Positions 1 through 7,295 of a stretch of DNA of 10,628 nucleotides are shown piece after piece. Location of the stretch: NCBI GenBank assembly GCA_016840305.1, contig JAEOSP010000210.1, positions 1-10,628 of the forward strand, written 5' to 3'. The notes under the pieces are model-generated. The model had not been told where the DNA came from. It made no database searches and saw nothing but the letters and a program-made list of their open reading frames with translations. The position numbers and the translations under genes were made by a program. The stretch is from Candidatus Hodarchaeota archaeon (GTDB lineage: Archaea > Asgardarchaeota > Heimdallarchaeia > Hodarchaeales > Hodarchaeaceae). Numbering within the stretch: the first letter of the stretch is position 1; each line of letters starts with the position of its first letter.

Positions 1-109
1 AGAATTTTATTCTGTTGTGACTCAGCTTATAGCAGAAAATGGAATCCATATCAAGCATCTTGAAAGTAGAACTGACAATATAGAAGCAATTTTCGAATTT
101 TTAACCTAG
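1..109 (+). CDS. ABC transporter ATP-binding protein, C-terminal end (5' truncated)
   Basis: An open frame enters at the left edge (first full codon at base 2) and ends with TAG at 107-109, giving about 35 residues. The last residues read DNIEAIFEFLT, which resembles the usual C-terminus of ABC-2-type exporter ATPases (a Leu/Ile-Glu-x-x-Phe-x-x-Leu-Thr ending). No Walker or signature motif is inside the window, so the call rests on this tail and on the ABC-2 permease that starts 14 bases downstream on the same strand. The two would form one exporter, the ATPase being the cytoplasmic energy-coupling subunit. The substrate cannot be told. Confidence 0.7.
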   Translation, partial: EFYSVVTQLIAENGIHIKHLESRTDNIEAIFEFLT

Positions 110-110
110 T

Positions 111-118
111 AGGTGGTG
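111..118 (+). promoter_or_regulatory. Strong Shine-Dalgarno site for the ABC permease
   Basis: AGGTGGTG lies five bases before the ATG at 124 and matches the archaeal 16S anti-Shine-Dalgarno tail. It begins just after the ATPase stop codon, so the permease is probably translated from the same mRNA. Confidence 0.75.
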
Positions 119-123
119 TAATT

Positions 124-918
124 ATGAGTACAAAGAACCAAAATGTTTTTGAAACCCCGACAGTTTTTGTAAGAGCTGCTTTTTTGTTGAAAATTTTCTT
201 AGAAAAAATGATTTATGATAAAAAGACCTATATTTTGATATTGGTTAGTTTATTCCCTCTTTTAGTTACAATGTCTTACGATAATGTTTCAACACAGACT
301 TATGTCAATCTCATTCAATCCGGAAGTATCGTTAGCTTCATAATTATGCCATTAATCAGTTTAATCCTTGGTATATCTGCTATCGCTGATGAAAAGGAAA
401 ATAAGACAATTAGTCAATTACTGTCCAGACCTGTATATCGTGAAGAAATTGCTCTCGTTAAGTGGATCGCTACAGTCATTGTAGGTATTATTATCGTTTT
501 CATTGATGCATTAATTATTTATCTTGGTTTATGCATTCAGTTTTCGGATTTTTCAATATTCAAAATTGATGTATTTATTGGCGTATGGGCTTATTTAGCC
601 TTATGGTTTTTAGTTTACGTTACGATTTTTGTGTTTTTAGGGATTGTAATAGATTCTAATGCCTTAGGATTAGGACTAGCGATTGCTTATTTTGAAGCCT
701 TCTTTTCACAATTTATCTTTGGAGGAGGAAATTCTAATAGCGCGTTTTCTATTGTTAATCACATAAATCAAGTAGGTTCTGAATTTTTGCTTGGTGACTA
801 TTATTACTTTACAATTCTTAATTATGATCCGGAACTATCTTTGCTAACCTGCTTCGCATTGATCATCCTGTTCCTTGTTTCATCACTTTTAGCAATGAGA
901 AGAAAAGATTTTCCATAA
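124..918 (+). CDS. ABC-2 type transporter permease
   Basis: A 264-residue integral membrane protein, the membrane-spanning subunit of an ABC exporter. I see about six hydrophobic segments, near residues 35-50, 66-88, 112-136, 149-175, 180-200 and 237-257. After the second comes the conserved ABC-2 permease stretch: acidic DEKENKT at 89-95, then LLSRPVYREE (about 99-108), the usual 'ExxxGT...LL..PvsRxei' region that contacts the ATPase. The size is normal for a single-domain permease that dimerises. It follows the ATPase gene by 14 bases with a strong ribosome binding site, so the pair is an operon. Many such exporters carry drugs, lipids or signals. The substrate of this one cannot be inferred. 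The gene ends 20 bases from the convergent aminotransferase. Confidence 0.85.
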   Translation: MSTKNQNVFETPTVFVRAAFLLKIFLEKMIYDKKTYILILVSLFPLLVTMSYDNVSTQTYVNLIQSGSIVSFIIMPLISLILGISAIADEKENKTISQLLSRPVYREEIALVKWIATVIVGIIIVFIDALIIYLGLCIQFSDFSIFKIDVFIGVWAYLALWFLVYVTIFVFLGIVIDSNALGLGLAIAYFEAFFSQFIFGGGNSNSAFSIVNHINQVGSEFLLGDYYYFTILNYDPELSLLTCFALIILFLVSSLLAMRRKDFP

Positions 919-938
919 AAAGGAGTTAGCTCAACGCT

Positions 939-2108
939 TTAGCTATTACTATCAATGTAGCTTCTAATTCGTTTAAAAGCTTCCTTGATTTCCTCCTCTG
1001 ATCTAGAAAAGGTAACTCTGAAATAACCTTCTGCTGACGATCCAAATGCAGTTCCAGGTGTAACTGCTACATTAGCATTGTTTAAGATATCCAATGCCAC
1101 TGTTTCTGATGATTTATCTGTATAATCGTATTTAATAAAACCATAAAACGCCCCATCTATAGAATTTATTGATAGACCATCAATTTTTTCTACTTCTTTC
1201 AGAAGCAATTCTCTTCGGGAGGGAAAAACTTGGTGGATAATTTTCTGAGCTTTATCACGATTCTGTAATGCAGTAACAGCTCCTTCTTGGCAAAATATAG
1301 GTGCACAACTTGTAGTTGCCTGTACAAACCGTAAAATACCTCTGGATAATTCTTTATTAGAAATAGAGTACCCAAGTCTGAACCCAGTCATTGAATAAGT
1401 TTTTGAGAATCCATTTACTACGATAATATTCTCCTGCCAATTATCAAGCTCAGTGAGTAATGTTTTGAAAGTACTAGGGGTGTACATGTAATCATTATAA
1501 ATTTCATCAGCAATAATCATAATATCGTTGTCTTTTGTTAGGTCCTTTACAAAGGAAAGTTCTTTTTCTGATAGTATATGTCCTGTTGGATTATTAGGTG
1601 AGTTCAGTAATAATGCCTTAACAGGTTTTTTACTAATAAATTCTTTTGTGAATTCTTGATCAAGGGAGAAGTCTGGCTTCATTGGGATAGAGCAAAAGTT
1701 ACCGCCTGCAAGTGTTGTCATATCAGGATAAGATACCCAATAGGGTTCAGGTACTAGTAGATACTCTCCATGATCAAGTAGTGCATATATTGCAGCTAAT
1801 ATTCCTTGTTTAGCACCCGATGTTATTATAATTTCTTCACCAGCATTAATTTCTAAACCATAATCAGCTTTGTACGTGGTGGAGATTTCATTTCTAAGTT
1901 CAGGAATACCAGAACTTACAGCGTAAGTAGTTTTTCCCTCCTTTATTGAATGAATGGTTGTGGAGATAACTTCTGGTAATGGTTGAAAATCTGGTTGACC
2001 AATTTCTAAATGTACAATATTATGGCCTTGAGCTTCTCGCTCTTTAGCTAAACGAAAAAATTTTGCAGTAGGGGATCCCTTAAGCTGTTTTAACTGTTCT
2101 GAGAGCAT
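939..2108 (-). CDS. Class I/II PLP-dependent aminotransferase (aspartate aminotransferase family)
   Basis: A 389-residue cytoplasmic fold-type I aminotransferase, the usual length for the AspC/AspB-like family. Visible pieces in order: substrate-side GQPDF near 37-41; cofactor-phosphate stretch TSGAKQG at 96-102; Tyr-Trp at 123-124 stacking on the pyridine ring; NSPNNPTG at 169-176, with Asn173 contacting PLP; Asp201 and Tyr204 in DEIY; the Schiff-base lysine Lys236 in SKTYSMTGFRLGY; Arg244 binding phosphate; and Arg364 in FRVTFSRS, which binds the substrate alpha-carboxylate. All catalytic residues are present, so it should be active, moving amino groups between an amino acid (perhaps aspartate, alanine or an aromatic) and 2-oxoglutarate. 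Substrate choice cannot be read reliably. The ATG at 2108 is preceded by GTGAT, supporting this start. It is divergent from the longin-like gene and appears monocistronic. Confidence 0.92.
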   Translation of the reverse strand: MLSEQLKQLKGSPTAKFFRLAKEREAQGHNIVHLEIGQPDFQPLPEVISTTIHSIKEGKTTYAVSSGIPELRNEISTTYKADYGLEINAGEEIIITSGAKQGILAAIYALLDHGEYLLVPEPYWVSYPDMTTLAGGNFCSIPMKPDFSLDQEFTKEFISKKPVKALLLNSPNNPTGHILSEKELSFVKDLTKDNDIMIIADEIYNDYMYTPSTFKTLLTELDNWQENIIVVNGFSKTYSMTGFRLGYSISNKELSRGILRFVQATTSCAPIFCQEGAVTALQNRDKAQKIIHQVFPSRRELLLKEVEKIDGLSINSIDGAFYGFIKYDYTDKSSETVALDILNNANVAVTPGTAFGSSAEGYFRVTFSRSEEEIKEAFKRIRSYIDSNS

Positions 2109-2112
2109 TTAT

Positions 2113-2117
2113 ATCAC
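2113..2117 (-). promoter_or_regulatory. Ribosome binding site of the aminotransferase gene
   Basis: On the minus strand GTGAT stands four bases before the ATG. It matches one end of the archaeal AGGAGGTGAT consensus. It is short, but it supports the chosen start. Confidence 0.45.
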
Positions 2118-2157
2118 TTTCACTTACTTGAATTCATGAAATAAACAACAAGAAATA

Positions 2158-2167
2158 GATATACATT
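2158..2167 (-). promoter_or_regulatory. Candidate TATA box for the aminotransferase gene
   Basis: The minus strand reads ATGTATATCT here, about 50-59 bases before the start codon. A transcript starting about 25 bases downstream would have a leader of roughly 25-30 bases carrying the GTGAT site. The region is AT-rich, with another TATA-like stretch near 2197-2205, so the choice is uncertain. Confidence 0.3.
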
Positions 2168-2211
2168 GATTGAAAAAAATATTTCGCTGAAAAAAGTAAT
2201 ATATTCGAAAA

Positions 2212-2228
2212 ATACCTAACTTAGGAAT
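2212..2228. repeat. Short inverted repeat in the divergent intergenic region (possible operator)
   Basis: CCTAA at 2215-2219 and TTAGG at 2221-2225 form a perfect dyad around one base. A mismatched pair follows outward, then two more pairs (AT at 2212-2213, AT at 2227-2228). It lies between the divergent aminotransferase and longin-like genes, upstream of both candidate promoters, where a dimeric regulator could bind. Short dyads arise easily by chance in such AT-rich DNA. Confidence 0.25.
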
Positions 2229-2274
2229 AATCGAAAGGGTCTTTAATTGAAATAATGATCTAGCATATCAACTA

Positions 2275-2282
2275 TTTTATAG
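2275..2282 (+). promoter_or_regulatory. Candidate TATA box of the longin-like gene, implying a leaderless mRNA
   Basis: TTTTATAG is centred about 25 bases before the ATG at 2303, which would place transcription start at or next to the start codon. There is no good Shine-Dalgarno match before the ATG (TTGGGAAGAGT), which fits a leaderless transcript. Confidence 0.4.
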
Positions 2283-2302
2283 TCTCATAGTTTGGGAAGA
2301 GT

Positions 2303-3319
2303 ATGAAAGTAAACTCAAATTGGCTCTTATTCGTTGAAGAGGAAAAGATTACTTGGGAATTCGGTCAACCTGACGATGAATTCAAGGCATTTGTAATAAA
2401 CTTTTTGAAAGGACTTTCTAACATTGGTGAAGAAATTTTTGGCGAGAATGGTGTCGCTTCCATTGAATTTGATCTTTACAAAAAGTCTCAGATTCGATCT
2501 TCCGAAGTATTCATTGTTAATCTCTCAGATAAATTTTTTCTTATTATGTCTGATCCTGCGATTACAATGTTTCTCATTCAACAACAGGGTGGAGTAGCTA
2601 AGGAAGTCAAAGAGATAATGTCAGCTGTATTAGTAGGCCAAGCAGCTATTCTATATGCAGAATGTATTTCAGAGGTAAATCAATCTGAGAGGAGTTGTTT
2701 AGAAGATATTTGGCAAAATATAATATTAGATATTTCTGATTCATATTCAAATGATATTACCAAAATTGTTTCTGGTAATTCCGCCAATTTTTCCATGTTG
2801 TCTTTTGAGGATTTACTCTTTCTTCATTATTACTTACGTAAGCAACCTGAATTAATAAAACCAATATCTCCAAAAGGGTGGGCAATTGTTTCACACTATA
2901 GTGGGGGAGAAATCCCCTTAGAGCATAACATGGAGAAAGATGGAGTTGTACTAGCTGGTTATCTTGGTATCATTATTTCTTTTATCTCTGCTCTATTTAA
3001 TTCTAAACCAAAAAAGCTAGTCTTTGGTATCCACACAGTTCAAAGTCTTTCATTTGTAAATGGAAGAGAGGACTATTTTATTGCAATTGACTCTCCCTTC
3101 ACAAGATTAATTCTAGATAAAGAGTTCAAGAGCAAATATGACGATTTAAACCTAGAAGTTATTAATGACCTGAAAGGTGCTCTTCATCACAAAATTGTAG
3201 AGGAAATCCTCGAAGCAAACACAACAGAACTAGAAAAACAAGACTTGGACACATTACTCAAACAAAACGTTCTTGCTCGTAAAGGCCTCTTCACACGTTT
3301 ATTCTCAAAGAAAAAGTGA
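2303..3319 (+). CDS. Tandem longin/roadblock-like two-domain protein
   Basis: A 338-residue soluble protein that I read as two copies of a longin- or roadblock-type alpha/beta domain, about residues 5-120 and 190-305. The halves share a layout: a short strand pair opening with a Trp (NWLLFVEEE at 6-14; GWAIVSHYS at 192-200), a helix of about 20 residues ending in a Phe-Gly or Phe-Asn turn, two strands (VASIEFDLYK at 51-60; KLVFGIHTVQSLSF at 238-251), then another strand (EVFIVNLSDKFFLIM; EDYFIAIDSPF) and a long C-terminal helix. They are joined by a mostly helical linker, and the protein ends with a basic tail (SKKK). No enzyme motif, signal peptide or membrane span is seen. In Asgards and eukaryotes such domains scaffold small GTPase regulators (Mon1-Ccz1, Ragulator). 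That role is inferred here: no GTPase gene is in the window. Confidence 0.5.
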   Translation: MKVNSNWLLFVEEEKITWEFGQPDDEFKAFVINFLKGLSNIGEEIFGENGVASIEFDLYKKSQIRSSEVFIVNLSDKFFLIMSDPAITMFLIQQQGGVAKEVKEIMSAVLVGQAAILYAECISEVNQSERSCLEDIWQNIILDISDSYSNDITKIVSGNSANFSMLSFEDLLFLHYYLRKQPELIKPISPKGWAIVSHYSGGEIPLEHNMEKDGVVLAGYLGIIISFISALFNSKPKKLVFGIHTVQSLSFVNGREDYFIAIDSPFTRLILDKEFKSKYDDLNLEVINDLKGALHHKIVEEILEANTTELEKQDLDTLLKQNVLARKGLFTRLFSKKK

Positions 3320-3357
3320 TCTTTGCTTGATAAGTGAAAATAGATCACAAGCTTTTT
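3316..3357 (+). terminator. Stem-loop plus T-run after the longin-like gene
   Basis: A perfect 7-base inverted repeat pairs GTGATCT (3316-3322, overlapping the TGA stop) with AGATCAC (3342-3348), leaving a 19-base loop. A run of five Ts follows at 3353-3357. The placement suits a terminator; archaeal termination mainly needs the T-run. Confidence 0.4.
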
Positions 3358-3403
3358 GAACGCTAAAATCTATTCTATGTTGTTATTCTAATATTAAGAA
3401 ATT

Positions 3404-3407
3404 GGTG
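3404..3407 (+). promoter_or_regulatory. Ribosome binding site that decides the start of the small beta-barrel gene
   Basis: GGTG lies six bases before the ATG at 3414, a normal archaeal spacing. The in-frame TTG (3402) and GTG (3405) that could extend the frame overlap this site, so they are more likely part of it than start codons. Confidence 0.6.
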
Positions 3408-3413
3408 CGTAAA

Positions 3414-3659
3414 ATGCAAGAAATTGGTAAGATTGAAAATTATTTCTCAAAAATCGGTGTAGCGGTTATTCATGTTACTGAGGGGGAACTACTTTTAAAC
3501 GATTCAATTATCATTCAAGGATCTACAACTGATTTTAAGATGGTAGTTAATTCAATGCAAATTGACCGAAAAGATGTAGAAAAAGTGAAATCAGGTGAAA
3601 AAGTAGGTTTAAAAGTCCCTGAACGTGTTCGCCCGGGAGATTTTGTATTTAAAGAATAA
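3414..3659 (+). CDS. Free-standing EF-Tu domain II-like beta-barrel protein
   Basis: A small protein of 81 residues from the ATG at 3414. It resembles domain II of translational GTPases (EF-Tu, aEF1A, IF2): an opening IGKIENYFSKIGVAVIHV, a GELLLNDSIIIQG turn that corresponds to the 'l..GD.I.i.G' strand, a SMQID segment, then GEKVGLKV and a closing VRPGDFVFK. The middle TTDFKMVV is also typical of small archaeal elongation-factor-like proteins. There is no GTP-binding domain, so it cannot be a translation factor by itself. In other genomes small proteins of this type can sit near U32-family peptidase genes, but none is seen here. The function is unknown; RNA, tRNA or protein binding is possible. 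It lies between two probable terminators and is likely transcribed alone. Confidence 0.75.
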   Translation: MQEIGKIENYFSKIGVAVIHVTEGELLLNDSIIIQGSTTDFKMVVNSMQIDRKDVEKVKSGEKVGLKVPERVRPGDFVFKE

Positions 3660-3682
3660 TTACTTTAAGTGAATTGAACAAG

Positions 3683-3704
3683 AAATCTCCCTATATGGAT
3701 TTTT
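3683..3704 (+). terminator. Weak stem-loop with T-run after the small beta-barrel gene
   Basis: AAATC (3683-3687) can pair with GATTT (3698-3702) around a 10-base loop, and the Ts run on to 3704. It starts 24 bases after the stop codon. The short AT-rich stem makes this tentative. Confidence 0.25.
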
Positions 3705-3821
3705 CAAAATAGATATTGATTGAACTTGCGAGTGTACTATCTCCAGAAAACCCCTGCGTATTAAACAATTATTTAAAAATGAAGTAAATATTACATATTC
3801 TGACATCTTCTCAAAAGTAAG

Positions 3822-3829
3822 TTTTTTTT
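3822..3829 (+). other. Run of eight Ts immediately before the receiver-PAS gene
   Basis: Eight consecutive Ts end four bases before the ATG at 3834, where a Shine-Dalgarno site would be expected. TATA-like stretches lie upstream (TTTAAAAAT about 3772-3780, AAATATTAC about 3787-3795), so the run would fall in the leader or at the transcript start. It could be a terminator for upstream reads, an attenuating U-tract, or chance. Confidence 0.3.
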
Positions 3830-3833
3830 GTAG

Positions 3834-6257
3834 ATGGATAAAATTCCTTCAGAAAAACTTGATAGGCAATCTAAAATGAGTCAGCCAATAGTTCCAAAGA
3901 GTTTAAAGCCCATAGAGATTCTAGCCATCGATGATGATGAGTGGTTTCTTCGATTATTAATAAAGAAATTTGAAGATGTAGATCCCACATTTCTTATAAA
4001 GCCTGTTTCTTCTGTGGACGATGCAATCGTTGCACTGGAAGAAAAAATTTATGATGCAATCTTATGTGATCATAAACTGCCAGGAACACTTGTGATTCAC
4101 GGGAAAAAATTCCCTTGTGATGGAATCCATCTTTTAAGAAAATTTAAAGATGAAATGCGTGTCGATACACCCTTCTTGTTTGTTACTGGTCAAGGATCAG
4201 AAGAAATCGCTTCTCAAGCCCTCCAACTTGGTGCAGCAGGTTACTTCATTAAAAGAGTACAACCAGGTTATTATAGTTTAATGGCTTCGTCAATCCGTCA
4301 AATAGTGGATCGTTATTGGTTACGTAGGGAACTGAAAACATCTGAAGCTCGGTACCGTGATTTATTCGAAAATTCTCCTGGTTTGATATTTTTCTTTGAT
4401 ACTGATGGCAATCTTCAAGAATCGAATCAGAATTTCTATTCAGTTTTTGGATACAACGAATCAGCTTCACTAACATTTTCTCAGCTCGCGTACTCAGAGG
4501 ATCTTGATAAATGGAAAGAAATGATCACATCGATTATTAATGGAAAAGATGAGATTAGACTTCTACGTTCTATAACTGCCACAGGCCAAGTTCTTCATTT
4601 GGATGTAAATGCTCGTCCAATCTGGGATCAATTGCATAAGAAAGTTATAGGTATTCAAGCGATTGCAAGGGATATTAGCGATCAAGTCCGCACCCAACAG
4701 GCGTTGATTGATTCAGAAGAAAAACACAGGAAAATTGTAGAAGGGTCATTAGAAGGGATAATCTTTCTTGATAATGAAGGAATTGTCCTTGATTGGAATC
4801 CTGCTGCAATTGCTATCACAGGTGTGGAACCAGAGGAAGCGATAGGAAAACCGATATCTGAAATATTCAGAGTTTTGAAACCTTCTGCAGTAAATGAACC
4901 AGATAATATTGTTGAACCAAATAGTTCTGGAATTCACCAAGTATTTCATCAAATTATCTCCCAAGCAAGAGATTCACAAAATCCGAAGTTGATCGAATTC
5001 AGCTTAGAAAACCTTATCACAGAAGAAAGACGCATTGTGGAATCAACTGGGTTTACTATTGAGCATTCGAAAGGGGATCGGATTGCATTTGTCATTAGAG
5101 ATGTTACAGAAAGAAGAATAACTGAAGCAGAAGCGAAATCCTTTGCAAAAAGATTTCAAATGCTAATAGAGCAAACTGCTATAGGTGTATGGCTAACAGA
5201 TGCCCATACTGAGCTAACTACATACGTTAATGAAAGTGTCGCTTCTCTACTTGGTTACAGTTCTCGGGAAATCATAGGTGTTTCAGTGCTTGATTTCGCA
5301 ACACCTGAAAGCGCAAAAAAGATTAAAGAAAAAACTGAAGGAAGATTTAAAGATAGTTCAACTGAAGATACCTATGAACTTGAATTCTATCATCGAAGCG
5401 GTAAAAAAATCCAAACGCTTGTCACAGCTGCAGCTATTTATAACGAAAATGGAGAATTAGAAGAAACTTATGCTCTAATTCGTGATATAACTGAAGCTAA
5501 AGAACAAGATAGAGAATTAAAAAGGACTAAGAAATTTTTAGAGTCTATAATTGCGTCAATGCCATCAGGAGTCTATTCGTACGATTTAGATCTGAAAATC
5601 AGACTTGCTAACCCAAGATTGGCACAGATTCTTGGATATAAATCTGAGAGTGAACTAATTGGAAGATCAGTTTTAGAGCTATTCCCTTCGTATGAGCACG
5701 TAAGAGCCAAGAAACTAATAAATGAAAGGTTGAGGGGGCAGAAATTGTCCGATTATCTTTTGATTAGCTATGTAACTCGTCAAGGTGACGAAATTAAAGC
5801 CTCTGTTACATCTTTCCCCTTAATAATCAATGATATTGTAGAAGGGGCCGTTGTTACGGTTTCTGATATCACAGAACAAAGTCAAATTGAAGATTATCTT
5901 AGAAAAATATCTACTGAATATCAAACGCTATTAAGAAATCTACCTTCTGGTATTATCAAAGCTGACAATATAGGAAATATCATAACCTTCAACGATAAAG
6001 CTGCAGATTTACTTCAATTCACAGATGTTGAAGATATTGGTGCGTTAAATATTCTTGAATATCATCCCTTCAAAGAAGCTGGAGTTACAAATAAATTTCG
6101 TGATCTTTTGTACAAAAAAACTACTGATGGTAAGTTTATCACCAAAATTATTGATAAATCTGGTTTAGAACACAAGTTAAAGTTTGATATCTTTCCTGTT
6201 GAAAACCATCAAAACGAAACGATTGCTTGGTTTATTCTTATGGATTCCACTGATTAA
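3834..6257 (+). CDS. Response regulator-type receiver with five PAS domains, no kinase or output domain
   Basis: An 807-residue soluble signalling protein. A receiver domain fills about 27-160: acidic cluster Asp33-Asp35, phosphoacceptor Asp79 in LCDHKLPG, Thr118 in FVTGQG and Lys140 in GYFIKR are all present, so it should accept phosphate. About 11 extra residues sit between the KLPG loop and DGIHLL. Five PAS domains follow, roughly 170-285, 294-428, 434-556, 560-682 and 686-806, each opening with a helix (for example YRDLFENSPG) and most closing with a D-[IV]-[ST]-[DE] signature (ARDISDQ, IRDVTERR, IRDITEAK, VSDITEQ). The protein ends right after the fifth PAS: no histidine-kinase, GGDEF, DNA-binding or transmembrane part is seen. 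It may be a sensory hub phosphorylated by a kinase elsewhere and passing the signal by protein contact. No clear ribosome binding site precedes this ATG; the in-frame ATG at 3876 is an alternative. The stop overlaps the convergent oxidoreductase stop. Confidence 0.9.
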   Translation: MDKIPSEKLDRQSKMSQPIVPKSLKPIEILAIDDDEWFLRLLIKKFEDVDPTFLIKPVSSVDDAIVALEEKIYDAILCDHKLPGTLVIHGKKFPCDGIHLLRKFKDEMRVDTPFLFVTGQGSEEIASQALQLGAAGYFIKRVQPGYYSLMASSIRQIVDRYWLRRELKTSEARYRDLFENSPGLIFFFDTDGNLQESNQNFYSVFGYNESASLTFSQLAYSEDLDKWKEMITSIINGKDEIRLLRSITATGQVLHLDVNARPIWDQLHKKVIGIQAIARDISDQVRTQQALIDSEEKHRKIVEGSLEGIIFLDNEGIVLDWNPAAIAITGVEPEEAIGKPISEIFRVLKPSAVNEPDNIVEPNSSGIHQVFHQIISQARDSQNPKLIEFSLENLITEERRIVESTGFTIEHSKGDRIAFVIRDVTERRITEAEAKSFAKRFQMLIEQTAIGVWLTDAHTELTTYVNESVASLLGYSSREIIGVSVLDFATPESAKKIKEKTEGRFKDSSTEDTYELEFYHRSGKKIQTLVTAAAIYNENGELEETYALIRDITEAKEQDRELKRTKKFLESIIASMPSGVYSYDLDLKIRLANPRLAQILGYKSESELIGRSVLELFPSYEHVRAKKLINERLRGQKLSDYLLISYVTRQGDEIKASVTSFPLIINDIVEGAVVTVSDITEQSQIEDYLRKISTEYQTLLRNLPSGIIKADNIGNIITFNDKAADLLQFTDVEDIGALNILEYHPFKEAGVTNKFRDLLYKKTTDGKFITKIIDKSGLEHKLKFDIFPVENHQNETIAWFILMDSTD

Positions 6258-7264
6258 ACATCAAGATTGACTACTTTTCCAGTCTTAATGCTTTTTCGAG
6301 CTGCCTCTACAAGCTTTAACGCGTTAATTCCATCTTCAACAGTTACCAATGGTTCAGTAACTCCACGAATACAATCTACAAGATTCCAAATTTCGGCCAA
6401 TAATGGCTCTCCATACACTTTTATTTGCTCTCCGTTGGAAAAAGGAATACGTATAGAAGATGAATTGTTTTCTCCACGAGCAATTTCAAGGCTTCGCATT
6501 TCGAGCATCTGAGTTAAGAGGTTTGCACAAAGAGTAGCTTTAGTACCCTCAACATCAATGGTTCTCAGTTTACCTGCATATTCTCTTGACATAAGAAAAG
6601 TCACAAAGATATCTTGTTCTTGGGAAGTTAAAACTATTACACTAGAATTCCCAACGTTATCTAATGTGAGAGCTGAGGAAAACAATTGTATTTTTTTTCC
6701 TTTAGGAAATAATCGCATGGCAACATCAAAATCATGTACTCCTATATCTTCATAGACATCCCCTATAGATTCTAAGCGTGTTTCTGCTACTGCTCCTCTG
6801 CGCTGAAACAATATTGATCGTGGTTTTCCAAGTACATCATTCTTGAGAATGTCCATGATTCTACCAATTACTGGATTATAGACCTCTACATGCCCAACTA
6901 TTACTTTCAAATCTTTTCCTTTAATTTTATTCTGAAAATCTAAAGCATCTTTAACGGATGAAGCAATTGGTTTTTCTATAAGAAGAGTTTTTAATGAGGG
7001 CAGACTAGATATGACTTCTGAAGACACTTTTGTATGAATTGGAGTAGGACATGCAACAATTACCCCATTGGGTTCTTGTTTTCCAGAAAGCTCTTCTACT
7101 GTTGAGAAAGTTGGAATATTGAACTCTTTTCCTATTTTTGAAGCTTTTTCTAAATCTGGTTCGACTATAGAATCTAAAAAACCTAAACGATGTAAGAGAC
7201 GCGTGTGGAAAAAACCCATTCTCCCAGTTCCCACAACTGAAATACGTATTGGATCAGGAGACAT
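6254..7264 (-). CDS. Gfo/Idh/MocA family NAD(P)-dependent oxidoreductase
   Basis: A 336-residue cytoplasmic dehydrogenase, full length for the family. The N-terminal Rossmann fold shows VGTGRMG at 11-17 and an acidic residue (Glu35) after the second strand, which suggests NAD over NADP. EKP at 97-99 carries the conserved catalytic Lys98. GHVEVYNP at 124-131 is typical of members resembling UDP-sugar 3-dehydrogenases. DIGVHDFDV (173-181) supplies the usual catalytic Asp/His pair, with His177. Substrates in this family are sugars, inositols or nucleotide sugars; a UDP-sugar 3-dehydrogenase role is plausible but unproven. AGGTG stands eight bases before the ATG. The gene starts 31 bases after the zinc-ribbon membrane protein gene on the same strand, so the two may be co-transcribed. 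Its TAA stop shares bases with that of the convergent receiver-PAS gene. Confidence 0.88.
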   Translation of the reverse strand: MSPDPIRISVVGTGRMGFFHTRLLHRLGFLDSIVEPDLEKASKIGKEFNIPTFSTVEELSGKQEPNGVIVACPTPIHTKVSSEVISSLPSLKTLLIEKPIASSVKDALDFQNKIKGKDLKVIVGHVEVYNPVIGRIMDILKNDVLGKPRSILFQRRGAVAETRLESIGDVYEDIGVHDFDVAMRLFPKGKKIQLFSSALTLDNVGNSSVIVLTSQEQDIFVTFLMSREYAGKLRTIDVEGTKATLCANLLTQMLEMRSLEIARGENNSSSIRIPFSNGEQIKVYGEPLLAEIWNLVDCIRGVTEPLVTVEDGINALKLVEAARKSIKTGKVVNLDV

Positions 7265-7272
7265 TTATAAAA

Positions 7273-7277
7273 CACCT
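7273..7277 (-). promoter_or_regulatory. Ribosome binding site of the oxidoreductase gene
   Basis: The minus strand reads AGGTG eight bases before the ATG at 7264. This matches the archaeal 16S tail and lies in the 31-base gap after the upstream zinc-ribbon gene. Confidence 0.7.
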
Positions 7278-7295
7278 AATTATTGATTGATTCTT

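Noticed and set aside
926..946. TAGCT...AGCTA inverted repeat at the junction of the permease and aminotransferase genes, considered as a bidirectional terminator.
   Set aside because: The stem is only about five bases, AGCT is self-complementary so such matches come easily, and no T-run follows on either strand.
3402..3413. A longer small beta-barrel protein starting at TTG 3402 or GTG 3405.
   Set aside because: Both codons fall within or next to the GGTG ribosome binding site of the ATG at 3414, and the domain II pattern already begins after that ATG.
4249..4964. Minus-strand open frames inside the receiver-PAS gene.
   Set aside because: They have no recognisable domain and lie opposite a well-conserved coding region, so they are frame shadows.
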